Assembly (NCBI RefSeq): GCF_003337235.1
Contig: NZ_QPJC01000007.1
Coordinates: 62,001-126,000 of the forward strand
Length of the DNA stretch: 64,000 nt
Reading direction: 5' to 3'
From: Halopolyspora algeriensis
Lineage (GTDB): Bacteria > Actinomycetota > Actinomycetes > Mycobacteriales > Pseudonocardiaceae
Part shown: positions 45,819-56,383 of the stretch, piece by piece
Layout: each line of letters begins with the position of its first letter
Numbering within the stretch: position 1 is the stretch's first letter
Translations under genes and position numbers: made by a program
The notes under the pieces: model-generated
What the model was told of the DNA's origin: nothing
The model's database searches: none
What the model saw: the letters and a program-made list of their open reading frames with translations, nothing else

Positions 45819-46874
45819 CTAGCTTTTCTCCCGGGACTCGGAGCCCGGTTCGGAATTCGAACCCGGATGCTCCCGGCCTTCGTCGTGCGCCTCCGGCTCA
45901 CCCTCGGCTCCGGAATGCGTTGCCGCGTCCGTCCCGGCCTTTCCGTCCACTGACGCATCGTCGTCGTCCTCCGGCCGAGGCTTGCCCCGCAGCGCGGTGG
46001 GATCCTCCCGCTTGCCGCGCACGAGGACGAGGTACAGCACCGCCAGCGCGAAGATGACGATCGAGGTGTAGACGTTGATGCGCACGCCGAGGATTTCCGT
46101 GGCGGGATCCGTACGCAGCATTTCGATCCACACCCGTCCCGCGGTGTAGCCGGCGACGTAGAGCGCGAACACCCGACCGTGCCCCATGCGGAACCTGCGG
46201 TCGGCCCACACCAGCAGGACCACGACCAGAAGGTTCCACAGCAGTTCGTACAGGAACGTCGGATGCACCACCGCGATCGGGGTGTGATCCACCGCGACAC
46301 CGGTGACCGGGGCGAGCGCGCCGGTTTCGGGGTTCACCCGCTCGTAGATCTCCAGACCCCACGGCAGAGTGGTCGGGCCACCGTAGAGTTCCTGGTTGAA
46401 CCAGTTTCCGAGCCGGCCGATCGCCTGGGCGAGGATGATGCCGGGAGCCACGGCATCGGCGAAGGCCGGAAGCGGTACTCCGTACCGGCGGCACCCGATC
46501 CAGGCTCCGACCGCGCCCAGCGCGACCGCACCCCAGATTCCCAGGCCGCCTTCCCACACCTTGAAGATGTCCAGCGGATTCTCACCGGGTCCGAAGTAGC
46601 GGTACCAGTCGGTGGCCACGTGATACAGCCGCCCGCCGACGAGCCCGAACGGCACGGCGAACACGGCGATGTCGGTGACGGTGCCCTTGCGGCCACCGCG
46701 AGCCACCCACCGGCGGTCACCCCAGAGGATCGCCACCACGATCCCGGCGATGATGCACAGGGCGTAGGCACGGATGGGGATCGGCCCGAGGAACCAGACC
46801 CCGCGATCGGGACTGGGAATGTTGGCCAGGACGGCAGTCGCCGAAGTGGATACCGGGGCAGTCACGGCCTCCAC
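45819..46874 (-). CDS. lgt: Prolipoprotein diacylglyceryl transferase
   Basis: This 351-aa membrane enzyme moves diacylglycerol from phosphatidylglycerol to the lipobox cysteine of prolipoproteins. It has seven hydrophobic segments, the signature [20 protein letters not shown], and the essential His in [14 protein letters not shown]. The N-terminal [20 protein letters not shown] is typical. A hydrophilic acidic tail of about 60 residues, usual in actinobacteria, ends the protein. It is the last gene after trpA, as in many actinobacteria. Confidence 0.95.
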   Translation of the reverse strand: MEAVTAPVSTSATAVLANIPSPDRGVWFLGPIPIRAYALCIIAGIVVAILWGDRRWVARGGRKGTVTDIAVFAVPFGLVGGRLYHVATDWYRYFGPGENPLDIFKVWEGGLGIWGAVALGAVGAWIGCRRYGVPLPAFADAVAPGIILAQAIGRLGNWFNQELYGGPTTLPWGLEIYERVNPETGALAPVTGVAVDHTPIAVVHPTFLYELLWNLLVVVLLVWADRRFRMGHGRVFALYVAGYTAGRVWIEMLRTDPATEILGVRINVYTSIVIFALAVLYLVLVRGKREDPTALRGKPRPEDDDDASVDGKAGTDAATHSGAEGEPEAHDEGREHPGSNSEPGSESREKS

Positions 46875-47010
46875 GGTATCTGGCGACCCGGAGGACTCGA
46901 CCGCCGCCTCGGCATGTACGGGGCACTCGAGCGCTCACCGGCCGAACACGGACCTTCCCGGATCCCCGTCCGAAGCACCCGACCTTCGGGCACCCCGGAT
47001 TTCGAGGCCC

Positions 47011-47805
47011 TCAGCCTGCGCGAACGCCGCGCCCGAGGTCGGTGGCCAACTCTGCCACGCCCTCCGGGCCCTGTTGCTCGGCACGCGTGACGAACGCGGA
47101 GCCGACTATCACCCCATCGGCGAAGGAGGCGACCTCGGCGGCCTGCTCGGCCGAGCGCACGCCGAGCCCGACACCGATCGGCAGGTCGGTGTGCGCGCGG
47201 GTGCGCTCCACCAGCCCGGCTGCCGCCGCGCCGACGGAGTCACGCGCACCCGTCACGCCCATCACCGAGGCGGCGTAGACGAAACCGGAGCTGGCCTTGG
47301 CGGTCAGGGCGAGGCGTTGTTCGGTGGACGAGGGCGCGACCAGGAAGATCCGGTCGAGCTCGTGCCTCTCGGTCGCAGCCAGCCACTCCTCGGCCTCCTC
47401 CGGAATGAGGTCCGGGGTGATCACGCCGAGCCCGCCCGCGGATCGCAGGTCGCGCGCGAACGCGTCCGGACCGTAGTGGTGCACGGGATTCCAGTAGGTC
47501 ATGACCACGGGGTGCCCACCGGCCGAAGCGACCGAGGACACCACGTCGAACAGGTCACGGACACGGAAACCGCTGCGCAGAGCCGTGCCACTGGCGGCCT
47601 GGATGGTGGGTCCGTCGAGGACCGGGTCCGAGTACGGAAGCCCCACCTCGACGATGTCGCAGCCGGGCCCCTCGCCGGTTCCCCGGACCATCGCGGTGAA
47701 CAGCTCCCGCGAGCGGGGCAGGGTCGGGTATCCGGCGGGCAGGTACCCGAGGAGAGCGGCCCGACCGGCCCGGGAGCAGGCCGTGAACACCTCGTGCAGA
47801 CTCAC
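47011..47805 (-). CDS. trpA: Tryptophan synthase alpha chain
   Basis: This 264-aa barrel cleaves indole-3-glycerol phosphate to indole and glyceraldehyde 3-phosphate. Visible markers are [31 protein letters not shown] (catalytic Glu and Asp) and [17 protein letters not shown]. The phosphate-binding segment [18 protein letters not shown] is also clear. Its start overlaps the trpB stop by 4 nt. Confidence 0.96.
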   Translation of the reverse strand: MSLHEVFTACSRAGRAALLGYLPAGYPTLPRSRELFTAMVRGTGEGPGCDIVEVGLPYSDPVLDGPTIQAASGTALRSGFRVRDLFDVVSSVASAGGHPVVMTYWNPVHHYGPDAFARDLRSAGGLGVITPDLIPEEAEEWLAATERHELDRIFLVAPSSTEQRLALTAKASSGFVYAASVMGVTGARDSVGAAAAGLVERTRAHTDLPIGVGLGVRSAEQAAEVASFADGVIVGSAFVTRAEQQGPEGVAELATDLGRGVRAG

Positions 47806-49085
47806 TGGCTCTCCTCCTGGTCGGCCTCGGGAACCAACCCGAAGTAGTTCGCCGCGGTGTCCATGTCCTTGTCCCCGCGGCCCGACAGGTTGACCACGAT
47901 GACGCCGTCCGGCCCCAGTTCACGGCCCAATCGCAGCGCACCGGCCAGTGCGTGGGCCGATTCGATGGCCGGGATGATGCCCTCGGTCCGCGACAGGAGG
48001 CGGAACGCCTGCATGGCCTCGTCGTCGGTGACCGGCTGGTACTCGGCGCGCCCGGAGTCCTTGAGCCAGGAGTGCTCCGGCCCGACTCCCGGGTAGTCCA
48101 GCCCGGCCGAGATCGAGTACGCCTCGGCGATCTGCCCGTCCTCGTCCTGCAGCAGGTAGGACCGCGCACCGTGCAGCGTTCCCGGGGAGCCGTGCGTCAG
48201 AGTCGCGCAGTGCTCACCGCTGTCCACCCCGTGGCCCTCTGCCTCGAACCCGACGAGCCGGACGGGATCGTCGAGGAATCCGTGGAAGATCCCGATGGCG
48301 TTGGAACCGCCCCCGACGCAGGCGGCCACGGCATCGGGCAGCCGGCCGGTGAGTGCCAGCGCCTGCTCCCGAGCCTCCTCCCCGATCACCTTGTGGAGGT
48401 TGCGCACCAGCACCGGGAACGGGTGCCCTCCTGCCGCGGTGCCGAGCAGGTAGTGGGTGTGGTCGACATTGGTGACCCAGTCGCGCAGGGCCTCGTTGAT
48501 CGCGTCCTTCAAGGTCGCCGACCCGGTGTCCACCGGGCGGACCTCGGCACCCAGCAGACGCATCCGCGCCACGTTGAGGGCCTGTCGCTTGGTGTCGACC
48601 TCGCCCATGTAGATGACGCAGTCCAGATCGAGCAATGCGCAGGCCGTCGCGGTGGCCACGCCGTGCTGCCCGGCACCGGTCTCGGCGATCACCCGGCTCT
48701 TGCCCATGCGCTTGACCAGCAACGCCTGCCCGAGCACGTTGTTGATCTTGTGCGAGCCGGTGTGGTTGAGGTCCTCGCGCTTGAGCAGGATCCGCGCGCC
48801 ACCGGCATGCTCGGAGAAGCGCTCGGCCTCCGTCAGCAGGGACGGACGGCCCGCGTAGTCCCGCAGCAGACGCCCCAGCTCGTCGACGAACTCCGGGTCG
48901 CGCTGAGCCTTCTCGTACTCGGCGGCGAGTTCGTCCTGTGCGGCGATCAACGCCTCCGGCATGAACCGCCCGCCGTAAGGACCGAAATGGCCGCGCTCGT
49001 CGGGATCGTGCCCCTCGGGAACAGCCTTGTCCCTGTGGTGAGCACGCGCGTTCTCGGTACCACTGACGTCGCGCACAGGTGCCAT
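47802..49085 (-). CDS. trpB: Tryptophan synthase beta chain
   Basis: This 427-aa PLP enzyme condenses indole with serine. It has the PLP lysine in [38 protein letters not shown] and the glycine-rich [15 protein letters not shown]. The N-terminal 30 residues are an extra hydrophilic tail usual in actinobacteria. It lies 9 nt after trpC and overlaps trpA by 4 nt. Confidence 0.97.
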   Translation of the reverse strand: MAPVRDVSGTENARAHHRDKAVPEGHDPDERGHFGPYGGRFMPEALIAAQDELAAEYEKAQRDPEFVDELGRLLRDYAGRPSLLTEAERFSEHAGGARILLKREDLNHTGSHKINNVLGQALLVKRMGKSRVIAETGAGQHGVATATACALLDLDCVIYMGEVDTKRQALNVARMRLLGAEVRPVDTGSATLKDAINEALRDWVTNVDHTHYLLGTAAGGHPFPVLVRNLHKVIGEEAREQALALTGRLPDAVAACVGGGSNAIGIFHGFLDDPVRLVGFEAEGHGVDSGEHCATLTHGSPGTLHGARSYLLQDEDGQIAEAYSISAGLDYPGVGPEHSWLKDSGRAEYQPVTDDEAMQAFRLLSRTEGIIPAIESAHALAGALRLGRELGPDGVIVVNLSGRGDKDMDTAANYFGLVPEADQEESQ

Positions 49086-49094
49086 CGAAGTCTC

Positions 49095-49907
49095 CTATCC
49101 CCGGCTGGACCGCGGGCATGCAGGGTGGGACCCGGCCGTGACCAACTGGGTCAGCGCAGTACGCGGATTGTCACTGGTCACAAGCCCTTCCCCGACGAGT
49201 ACGGCGTCGGCGCCGGAACCGGCGTAGGCCATCAGGTCGCTCGGGCCGCGCACCCCGGACTCGGCGATCTTGAGCACCTCCGGGGGCAGCCCGGGCGCGA
49301 TCCGGCCGAAGACCTCCCGGTCCACTTCCAGTGTATGCAGGTTCCGCGCGTTGATACCGATGATCTTGCCACCGGCCGCCAGCGCCCGATCGGCCTCCTC
49401 GGCGGTGTGCACTTCCATCAGCGCCATCATGCCGAGCGACTCCACCCGGTCGAGCAGAGCTTCCAGTGCATTCTGCTCGAGTGCGGCCACGATCAGCAGC
49501 ACCATGTCCGCACCGTGGGCACGTGCCTCGTGCACCTGGTACGGGCTGACGATGAAGTCCTTGCGCAGCAGAGGCGTGTTCACCCTGGCCCGGACACGGT
49601 CGAAATCGGCCAGCGACCCCCCGAACCGGCGCTGCTCGGTGAGGACACTGATCACCCGTGCCCCCGCCTCGGTGTAGTCGGCGGCCAGGTCCTCGGGCTC
49701 GCCGATCCCCGCCAGCTCGCCCTTGGAGGGGCTGCGCCGCTTGACCTCGGCGATCACTCCCACGCCGGGCTGCTGCAGAGCGCCCCAGACGTCCCGGGGC
49801 GGTGGCGCGGCCGCGGACCGCTGCTTGATCTCCTCGAACGGGACCGCGGTCTCGCGGACCGCCATGTCCGCACGGACATCCTCGATGATGGTGTCCAGCA
49901 CGCTCAC
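49095..49907 (-). CDS. trpC: Indole-3-glycerol phosphate synthase
   Basis: This 270-aa barrel closes CdRP to indole-3-glycerol phosphate. Signature segments are [38 protein letters not shown] and [15 protein letters not shown]. It is a stand-alone TrpC, not fused to TrpF; the missing TrpF step is presumably covered by PriA (54680-55411). ATG/GTG at 49907 opens [16 protein letters not shown], the usual start. A 275-nt gap separates it from the TIGR02234 gene. Confidence 0.96.
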   Translation of the reverse strand: MSVLDTIIEDVRADMAVRETAVPFEEIKQRSAAAPPPRDVWGALQQPGVGVIAEVKRRSPSKGELAGIGEPEDLAADYTEAGARVISVLTEQRRFGGSLADFDRVRARVNTPLLRKDFIVSPYQVHEARAHGADMVLLIVAALEQNALEALLDRVESLGMMALMEVHTAEEADRALAAGGKIIGINARNLHTLEVDREVFGRIAPGLPPEVLKIAESGVRGPSDLMAYAGSGADAVLVGEGLVTSDNPRTALTQLVTAGSHPACPRSSRG

Positions 49908-50182
49908 GCGAGCACCTCACCTTGCGCTGGCCTGGCACTCGTTCGCAAGTCGTTGTGTGCGCAGATGCATTCCTTGCGCTCGATCACGACACTCCCCTTC
50001 CCCGCCGTGCCGGTCGCGTCATTGATGCTAAACCCGTGCGGTGCCTCGCCCGTCCAAGGGGTCGGGCGGAATGTCCCAGCGCAGCAAGGACCTTCGTCCC
50101 TGGCGCCCGAGAGCCCGGATGTGGTGGTGCCTGTTCCGGCAACGCCGGGTGAGGCTTGTCCGGCCCGGACGGCCCCGCCTCT

Positions 50183-50812
50183 TCAGGAATGGCGATCACC
50201 ATCCCCGGGCGGATCGGTGGGGTCCTCTCCCGCATCGAGCGCCTCCCACAGCCGCCGGTCCGGGTCCCGGGATTCCCGCTTCGCCGTGGCCGGGGCGGAG
50301 TACTTCGCTCCCATCGCGGGCATGGACCGAGCACGCACCACGATGAGCAGGCCGGCCGCGAGCAGCAACACCGCACCGAGCGTCGTCAGCAGTGCCCCCG
50401 CCGGATTCGTCGACACGACGTCCACCGGAGTGCTTCCGGGCGGCAACTCCGCCGCGGCGGCAAGCGGCGGCGGACCCGTTGCCCACTCGGCCACCCGCCA
50501 CCCGAGCAGACCTGCCTCGGCCATCATCAGCAGGCCGATGATGCGCCGCAGCCACCCACCGGTGGCCAGCAGGGCGGCGACCCCGGCCAGGGTGGCCAGC
50601 GCGAGCGGCACGAGCTCCGGACGCACCATGGCCCCGCTGACCGCCGCGGTTTTCTCACCGGAAAAGCGGGTCGAATAGCGCTGGCTTCCCCAGGTCAGGG
50701 CACTCGCGCCCCACAGCGCCGCAGCAGCGGCCAACATCAGCAGCACCACGACCGAAAGCAGGCGGCGCGGATTCGGTGGCCGTGGCGCCTCGGATTCCCG
50801 CTCGTCGGTCAC
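50183..50812 (-). CDS. TIGR02234 family trp-operon membrane protein
   Basis: This 209-aa protein has four hydrophobic segments ([73 protein letters not shown]) and a charged C-terminal tail. It belongs to the membrane family regularly found between trpE and trpC in actinobacteria; its function is unknown. GTG at 50812 overlaps the trpE stop by 4 nt. The HGxxPAAW small protein that often follows it was not seen in the 275-nt gap before trpC. Confidence 0.85.
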   Translation of the reverse strand: MTDERESEAPRPPNPRRLLSVVVLLMLAAAAALWGASALTWGSQRYSTRFSGEKTAAVSGAMVRPELVPLALATLAGVAALLATGGWLRRIIGLLMMAEAGLLGWRVAEWATGPPPLAAAAELPPGSTPVDVVSTNPAGALLTTLGAVLLLAAGLLIVVRARSMPAMGAKYSAPATAKRESRDPDRRLWEALDAGEDPTDPPGDGDRHS

Positions 50813-52446
50813 GACACTGCACCATCCGTGGCCGACCGCATGCGCTCGCGATCCGGCTCGGCCGTCCCGGCCTCCGGTGCGGCCTCCTCGAGCGGGACGC
50901 TCGCCGATCGCCGCCCGGCCGGCTGCCGCAGGGTCTGGGCGGTGGCCACCGCATTGAGCACCGCCCTGGCCTTGTTCAGGCACTCCTGATCCTCGGCGAC
51001 CGGGTCGGAGTCGGCGACGATGCCGCCCCCCGCCTGCACGTAGGCAGTACCGTCGCGCACCAGCGCCGTGCGGATCGCGATGGCGGTATCGGCGTCACCC
51101 GCGAAATCGAGGTAGCCCACCACACCGCCGTACTGCGCTCGCCGAGTGGGTTCGAGCTCCTCGATCAGTTCCAGCGCACGAGGTTTCGGGGCGCCGGACA
51201 GCGTTCCCGCGGGAAAGCACGCCGCGATGGCGTCGAACGCATTGCGGTCCTCCGCCAGCTTTCCGGACACGGTGGAGACGATGTGCATGACGTGGCTGTA
51301 GCGCTCGATCCGGAAGAAGTCCACCGGATGCACCGAACCCGGGCGGCAGACCCGTCCCAGATCGTTGCGCCCGAGATCGACGAGCATCAGATGCTCGGCG
51401 CGTTCCTTCTCGTCGCTGATGAGCTCCTTCTCCAGCAACGCGTCCTCGTCGGAGTCGGCACCACGCCAGCGCGTGCCCGCGATGGGGTGCGTGGTGGCCT
51501 GCCCGTCACGAACGGTCACCAGTGATTCCGGGCTGGATCCGACGATGTCGAAGTCGGCGCCCCCCTCGGGATCCTCCAGCCGCAGCAAGTACATGTAGGG
51601 ACTGGGGTTGGTGGTCCGCAACACCCGGTAGGTGTCCAGGGAATCGGCATCGGTGGACATCTCGAATCGCTGCGAGACCACGACCTGGAAGGCTTCTCCC
51701 GACCGGATGGCCTCCTTGGCCCGGTTCACGGCCTCGTGATGCTCCTCGGGCTGACGCCTGCGGGTGAAGCGCGCCTCCGGACGGGAGAAAGCCGCCACGG
51801 TGGGTTCCGCGGGTGTGCAGAGCTGCTCGGTCATCTCGTCGAGGCGGCGCACCGCGTCGTCGTAGGCGAGATCGACACGTTCCGGGCTGTCGTCCCAGTT
51901 GACGGCGTTGGCGATCAACGTGATGGTGCCCTCGTGGTGGTCCAGCGCGGCCAGGTCGGTGGCCAGCAGCATCACCATCTCGGGAATCCGCAGGTCGTCC
52001 TCGGTCGATTCGGGCAGCCGCTCCAGGCGGCGCACGACGTCGTAACCGAGATAGCCGACCATGCCCCCGGTCAGCGGAGGAAGTCCCGGCAACGGATCCG
52101 TGCGCAGGAGCCGAACGGTTTCGCGCAGGGCTTCCAACGGATCGCCGCCTTCGGGCAGCCCGACCGGCGGGGTACCCGTCCAGTACGCCTGCCCGTCCCG
52201 CACGGTCAGCGCCGCCGCACTCCGCGCGCCGACGAACGACCAGCGCGACCACGAGCGGCCGTTCTCGGCGGATTCGAACAGGAACGTGCCTGCACGCTGC
52301 CCCGCAAGCTTGCGATACACGCCGAGCGGGGTTTCGTCGTCCGCGAGCAACCGCCGCACGACCGGAATCACCCGGCGCCCCGCCGCGAGCTCACGGAACT
52401 CGGCACGAGACGGGGTGATGCTGCCGATGTCACCGTCGCCGACCAT
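50809..52446 (-). CDS. trpE: Anthranilate synthase component I
   Basis: This 545-aa chorismate-using enzyme makes anthranilate with a glutamine amidotransferase partner that is not in the window. The Trp feedback motif is in [19 protein letters not shown] near residue 52. The catalytic half includes [38 protein letters not shown] and [20 protein letters not shown]. It is the first gene of trpE-TIGR02234-trpC-trpB-trpA-lgt. trpD and trpG must lie elsewhere. No Trp-codon leader peptide was found upstream. The C-terminal extension of about 40 residues is not conserved. Confidence 0.95.
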   Translation of the reverse strand: MVGDGDIGSITPSRAEFRELAAGRRVIPVVRRLLADDETPLGVYRKLAGQRAGTFLFESAENGRSWSRWSFVGARSAAALTVRDGQAYWTGTPPVGLPEGGDPLEALRETVRLLRTDPLPGLPPLTGGMVGYLGYDVVRRLERLPESTEDDLRIPEMVMLLATDLAALDHHEGTITLIANAVNWDDSPERVDLAYDDAVRRLDEMTEQLCTPAEPTVAAFSRPEARFTRRRQPEEHHEAVNRAKEAIRSGEAFQVVVSQRFEMSTDADSLDTYRVLRTTNPSPYMYLLRLEDPEGGADFDIVGSSPESLVTVRDGQATTHPIAGTRWRGADSDEDALLEKELISDEKERAEHLMLVDLGRNDLGRVCRPGSVHPVDFFRIERYSHVMHIVSTVSGKLAEDRNAFDAIAACFPAGTLSGAPKPRALELIEELEPTRRAQYGGVVGYLDFAGDADTAIAIRTALVRDGTAYVQAGGGIVADSDPVAEDQECLNKARAVLNAVATAQTLRQPAGRRSASVPLEEAAPEAGTAEPDRERMRSATDGAVS

Positions 52447-52587
52447 GCCGTCATTGTGCCGGGTGGCTCCGAACGGCTACTCGCCACCTCGACGCACGGT
52501 TCCGGAAGAACGTGACGAAAGGGCTGCCGAGCAGTCGAGCACAAGCCCACCGCAGCGGCGCAAGCGCCCTCTCGGAACTGCTCATCC

Positions 52588-52599
52588 CGGGTATACCCG
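52588..52599. promoter_or_regulatory. Palindrome in the trpE/tetR divergent region
   Basis: CGGGTATACCCG is a perfect 12-bp palindrome 39 bp upstream of the TetR start and about 140 bp upstream of trpE. It may be the operator of that TetR regulator. Confidence 0.4.
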
Positions 52600-52637
52600 C
52601 TTTGCCTCCCGCCGACTCCGGCGGCGAGGATGGCCGG

Positions 52638-53276
52638 GTGAGCAGCGACACCGATCGGGACGATCACTCGCGCGCCTCCCGCCGCCGGGGGCGGCGGCCC
52701 GGGGGTGCCGACACCCGTGCAGCGCTCCTGGAGGCAGCGCGGGAGATGTTCATCGAGCAGGGCTACGACGGTGCCACGGTACGGGCGATCGCGATGCGGG
52801 CGGGCGTCGACCCGGCCATGGTCAATCACTGGTTCGGCGGCAAGGAGAGCCTGTTCACCGCCTCGGTGTCCATCCCGATCAGCCCGAGCGAGCTGATCCC
52901 GCACTTCCTGGAGGGAGGACGGGAAGGGATCGCCGAACGCATGGTGCGCACGTTCCTGGCGACCTGGGATGCCCGCGAAGGTGGCGAGTTCATGGCGCTG
53001 GTGCGCAGTATCGCCGGCCACGAGACGGCGGCACGGATGCTGCGCGAGTTCATCACCACCGTGCTCTTCGGCAGGCTGGTCCGGGCACTGGACATGGACC
53101 GACCCGAGCTGCGCGCGGCCCTGTGCGGTACGCAGATCGTCGGGCTGGGCATGATGCGCTACGTCGTGGAGCTCGAACCGCTGGCTTCGGCCGATCACGA
53201 CACCGTCACCAATGCCGTGGCCCCCAATCTGCAGCGCTACCTCACCGGCGAGCTGTCCGGCACCGGCTCTTCCTGA
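52638..53276 (+). CDS. TetR family transcriptional regulator
   Basis: This 212-aa regulator has the DNA-binding domain DTRAALLEAAREMFIEQGYD, ATVRAIAMRAGVDPAMVNHW, FGGKESLF, and a C-terminal domain of the TetR_C type with GTQIVGLGMMRYVVELEPL. GTG at 52638 follows GAGGA; the ATG at 52512 would add 42 unrelated residues. It is divergent from trpE, with a palindrome nearby, but nothing indicates that it controls trp genes. Confidence 0.85.
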   Translation: MSSDTDRDDHSRASRRRGRRPGGADTRAALLEAAREMFIEQGYDGATVRAIAMRAGVDPAMVNHWFGGKESLFTASVSIPISPSELIPHFLEGGREGIAERMVRTFLATWDAREGGEFMALVRSIAGHETAARMLREFITTVLFGRLVRALDMDRPELRAALCGTQIVGLGMMRYVVELEPLASADHDTVTNAVAPNLQRYLTGELSGTGSS

Positions 53277-53321
53277 GGTCTCGACCTCGATGCCGGGCAT
53301 TTCCGCCCGAGGGGCGGAATC

Positions 53322-53705
53322 TCACGCAGTCGGCGGGCCCGCCTCCGCCAGGAGCACATCGGCGTCGAAGCAGGTGGCCTCACCGGTGTGGCAGGCCGCA
53401 CCCACCTGATCGACCACGAGCAGCACGGTGTCGCCGTCGCAGTCCAGGCGGACCTCATGCACATACTGGGTGTGGCCGGAGGTTTCCCCCTTGACCCAGC
53501 GCTGTGCGCGGCTGCGCGAGTAGTAGGTGGCCCGGCGGGTGGTCAGCGTCCGCTGCAGCGCTCCATCGTCCATCCACGCCATCATCAGCACCTCGCCGGT
53601 GCCGCGCTGCTGGGCGACGGCGGCGACGAGCCCGTCGGCGTTGCGCTTGAGCCGGGAGGCGATCGCCGGATCCAGCTCGGTGGTGGCTGTTTCCTCCTCG
53701 CTCAC
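53322..53705 (-). CDS. hisI: Phosphoribosyl-AMP cyclohydrolase
   Basis: This 127-aa enzyme opens the purine ring of PR-AMP in histidine synthesis. It has [39 protein letters not shown], the metal-binding [11 protein letters not shown] and CHTGEATCF with the cysteines. GTG at 53705 overlaps the hisF stop as GTGA. It is the monofunctional form, without HisE. Confidence 0.95.
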   Translation of the reverse strand: MSEEETATTELDPAIASRLKRNADGLVAAVAQQRGTGEVLMMAWMDDGALQRTLTTRRATYYSRSRAQRWVKGETSGHTQYVHEVRLDCDGDTVLLVVDQVGAACHTGEATCFDADVLLAEAGPPTA

Positions 53706-54475
53706 CGGACCGTGATCCCTTCCGCGCGCATCGCTTCCTTGACCTCGTCGACACGGAGTTGTCCGAAGTGGAACACGCTGGCGGCCAGGACCGCGTCGGC
53801 ACCGGCATGCACCGCGGGTGCGAAGTGCTCGACCGCACCCGCGCCCCCGCTGGCGATCAACGGGACCTGTACCGCGGCACGTACGGCACGGAGCATCTCC
53901 AGATCGAAGCCTGCCTTCGTGCCGTCGGCGTCCATCGAGTTCAACAGGATCTCGCCGACGCCCAGCTCCTCGCCGCGCTGCGCCCACTCCACGGCACAGA
54001 TACCCGTGCCCTGGCGACCACCGTGCGTGGTGACCTCGAATCCCGAGGGGGTGGGTGTTCCTCCCTCCGGTACCCGGCGGGCATCCACCGACAGCACGAC
54101 GCACTGCGCACCGAACCGCTGCGAGGACTCGCGGAGCAGTTCGGGACGGGCGATCGCGGCGGTGTTCAGGCTCACCTTGTCCGCGCCCGCGCGCAGCAGC
54201 CGGTCGATGTCGTCGGGACTGCGGACACCGCCCCCGACGGTCAGCGGGATGAACACCTGCTCCGCCGTGCGGCGCACCACGTCGTAGGTGGTCTCACGGT
54301 CGGCCGAGGAGGCCGTGACGTCGAGGAACGTCAGTTCGTCGGCGCCCTCGGCGTTGTAGACCTCGGCCAGCTCGACGGGATCGCCGGCATCCACCAGGTT
54401 GGTGAAGTTGACGCCCTTGACAACTCTGCCCGCGTCCACGTCCAGGCAGGGGATCACACGCACCGCGACGGCCAT
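53702..54475 (-). CDS. hisF: Imidazole glycerol phosphate synthase subunit HisF
   Basis: This 257-aa cyclase barrel works with HisH to form imidazole glycerol phosphate and AICAR. Markers are [20 protein letters not shown] (catalytic Asp 11 region), [35 protein letters not shown] and [16 protein letters not shown] (second catalytic Asp). It overlaps hisI by 4 nt and follows priA after about 200 nt. Confidence 0.96.
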   Translation of the reverse strand: MAVAVRVIPCLDVDAGRVVKGVNFTNLVDAGDPVELAEVYNAEGADELTFLDVTASSADRETTYDVVRRTAEQVFIPLTVGGGVRSPDDIDRLLRAGADKVSLNTAAIARPELLRESSQRFGAQCVVLSVDARRVPEGGTPTPSGFEVTTHGGRQGTGICAVEWAQRGEELGVGEILLNSMDADGTKAGFDLEMLRAVRAAVQVPLIASGGAGAVEHFAPAVHAGADAVLAASVFHFGQLRVDEVKEAMRAEGITVR

Positions 54476-54648
54476 ACCGCCAGCATACGGAGCCGCTGGG
54501 AAGGCCCCTCAGCCGCCCGCCGCGACGAGCCCGCGAAGCCGACAGGAATCGGTGCAGAGGCATGGTCCCGAGTTCGACCGCGGAGGCCGACCCTGCGGAT
54601 GGACACCGACTCCAGCCCGTCGCTGTCGGCGCTGACCGCCGCGGCCGC

Positions 54649-54677
54649 GAGGCGGTGAGGCGGTGAGGCGGTGAGGC
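54649..54677. repeat. Short tandem repeat after priA
   Basis: GAGGCGGT is repeated three times and then GAGGC, immediately after the priA stop (54680) in the priA-hisF gap. A slippage-prone tract like this could vary in number between strains. Confidence 0.7.
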
Positions 54678-54679
54678 CG

Positions 54680-55411
54680 TCAGCGAACGGCGGCCAAGGC
54701 CTCTTCGAGGGTGAAGTTGCCCGCGTAGAGGGCCTTGCCCACGATCGAACCCTCCACGCCGAGCGGCGCCAGCTTCGACAGCGCGACGAGGTCATCCACA
54801 GTGGAGACACCGCCGGAGGCGACGACGGCGGCATCGGTGCGCGAGCACACCTCGCTCAACAGGGCCGTGTTCGGCCCCTGCAGGGTGCCGTCCTTGCTGA
54901 CGTCGGTGACCACGTAGCGGCGGCACCCGGCGCTGTCCAGTCGCTCCAGGACTTCCCAGAGGTCCCCGCCGTCACGGGTCCAGCCCCGGGCGGCCAGCCG
55001 ATGCCCCTGCTCGGTGATCCGCACGTCCAGACCGACCGCGACCCGCTCGCCGTGTTCGCCGACGACCCGAGCGGTCCACTCCGGGTCCTCCAGCGCGGCC
55101 GTACCGAGATTGACCCGAGCACACCCCGTGTCCAGGGCGGCCTTCAACGAGGCGTCGTCACGGATCCCGCCGGAGAGTTCGACGTTCACATCGAGCTGCT
55201 TCACCACGTTCGCGAGCAGCTCCCGGTTGGAACCACGGCCGAAGGCCGCATCCAGATCCACGAGATGGATCCACTCCGCCCCCGCACGTTGCCACGCCAG
55301 CGCGGCTTCCGATGGGTCGCCGTACGAGGTTTCGGTTCCGGCCTCGCCTTGCACGAGCCGGACCGCCTGACCGTCGGCCACGTCCACAGCGGGGAGCAGA
55401 GTAAAAGTCAC
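54680..55411 (-). CDS. priA: Bifunctional phosphoribosyl isomerase PriA (HisA/TrpF)
   Basis: This 243-aa barrel catalyses the Amadori rearrangement of ProFAR, and in actinobacteria also of phosphoribosyl anthranilate. It starts [20 protein letters not shown] with the catalytic Asp 10. It continues with [26 protein letters not shown], and [16 protein letters not shown] (second Asp). The actinobacterial-type residues and the absence of trpF beside trpC in this window support dual use. The gene is embedded between the small membrane-protein gene and hisF. Confidence 0.93.
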   Translation of the reverse strand: MTFTLLPAVDVADGQAVRLVQGEAGTETSYGDPSEAALAWQRAGAEWIHLVDLDAAFGRGSNRELLANVVKQLDVNVELSGGIRDDASLKAALDTGCARVNLGTAALEDPEWTARVVGEHGERVAVGLDVRITEQGHRLAARGWTRDGGDLWEVLERLDSAGCRRYVVTDVSKDGTLQGPNTALLSEVCSRTDAAVVASGGVSTVDDLVALSKLAPLGVEGSIVGKALYAGNFTLEEALAAVR

Positions 55412-55436
55412 GCCCCAACTCTACGACGCGGCGTTT

Positions 55437-55655
55437 TCAGCGACGGTCCCGGCCGGTTCCGGAGTTCGAGCGCACGGCGGCGACCACGGGCATCCCCACC
55501 ACGGCAAGCGCGAGCAGGAGCACGATCCACACGGGCACTCCCGCCGAGACCAGGTACGTGGACGAGAAGCCGACGACCATGCCCAGGCACAGCACGAGCG
55601 CGACCACCCGCGCGGCACCGCCCGGGCGCATGAGTCCGTACCGCCGGGTGCTCAC
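55437..55655 (-). CDS. Small two-helix membrane protein of the his operon
   Basis: This 72-aa protein has two hydrophobic segments ([20 protein letters not shown] and [20 protein letters not shown]) and basic ends. It overlaps the hisH stop by 4 nt and lies 25 nt before priA, so it is co-translated within the his operon. Similar small proteins occur at this position in related actinomycetes. Its function is unknown. Confidence 0.75.
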   Translation of the reverse strand: MSTRRYGLMRPGGAARVVALVLCLGMVVGFSSTYLVSAGVPVWIVLLLALAVVGMPVVAAVRSNSGTGRDRR

Positions 55656-56281
55656 AGGCCACCCAGCCAGTTCCGCAGCAACCGCGTGCCCGCCTCGCCC
55701 GATTTCTCCGGGTGGAACTGGGTCGCCGACAGGGCTCCGTGCTCCACGGCCGCCACGAACGGCTCACCGTGCTCGCCCCAGGTCACCAGTGGTGCACGAG
55801 ATGTTTCCGAGGATGCTGTCTCCCACTTGCGCACCGCGAAGGAGTGCACGAAGTAGAAACGCGTGTCCGGATCCATATCCGCGAACAGGGTGGTGCCCTC
55901 CGGCGGCGAGACCTCGTTCCAGCCCATGTGCGGCAGCACCTCGGCGTGCAGGCGTTCGACGGTCCCGGGCCACTGCCCGACGCCTTCCGCATGAACGCCG
56001 TGCTCCACACCACGCTCGAACAGGATCTGCATGCCCACGCAAATCCCGAGTGTCGGGCGCTCGTCGGCCAGGCGCCGATCGACGATCCCGTCGCCACCGG
56101 CGGCGCGCAACCCGTCCATGCAGGCCGAGAACGCGCCGACGCCGGGAACGACGAGGCCGTCGGCCTCCAGCGCGGCGCGCCGGTCCGAGGTCACCTCGAC
56201 ATCGGCGCCCGCGCGTTCCAGCGCGCGCTCGGCGGAACGCAGGTTGCCGGATCCGTAGTCCAGTACGACGACTCGTGCCAC
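55652..56281 (-). CDS. hisH: Imidazole glycerol phosphate synthase glutaminase HisH
   Basis: This 209-aa class I amidotransferase delivers ammonia to HisF. It has [18 protein letters not shown] at the start, the nucleophile C81 in [14 protein letters not shown], and the His/Glu pair in [14 protein letters not shown] near the end. GTG at 56281 begins the family sequence; the longer frame to 56362 is not conserved. It is the first his gene in the window, so hisD/C/B must be elsewhere or upstream beyond the transketolase genes. Confidence 0.94.
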   Translation of the reverse strand: MARVVVLDYGSGNLRSAERALERAGADVEVTSDRRAALEADGLVVPGVGAFSACMDGLRAAGGDGIVDRRLADERPTLGICVGMQILFERGVEHGVHAEGVGQWPGTVERLHAEVLPHMGWNEVSPPEGTTLFADMDPDTRFYFVHSFAVRKWETASSETSRAPLVTWGEHGEPFVAAVEHGALSATQFHPEKSGEAGTRLLRNWLGGL

Positions 56282-56330
56282 GCCCTCCAGGCTACCGGTC
56301 CCGCACCGGCGGCTGCGTGCGATCGTCGAG

Positions 56331-56347
56331 CAAGCGGTGTCAGCCGC
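56331..56347. repeat. Short palindromic intergenic repeat, copy 2
   Basis: CAAGCGGTGTCAGCCGC is identical to the copy at 13831-13847 and lies between the transketolase C-subunit gene and hisH. Confidence 0.5.
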
Positions 56348-56383
56348 GTCCTTCCCGGGCACGCAGCCGGCACGCGGATTCCG

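Noticed and set aside
49908-50182. HGxxPAAW-type small protein expected between the TIGR02234 gene and trpC
   Set aside because: No minus-strand frame here has the motif or a membrane helix.
52447-52637. Tryptophan leader peptide or attenuator ahead of trpE
   Set aside because: No short frame with adjacent Trp codons and no terminator/antiterminator pair was found.
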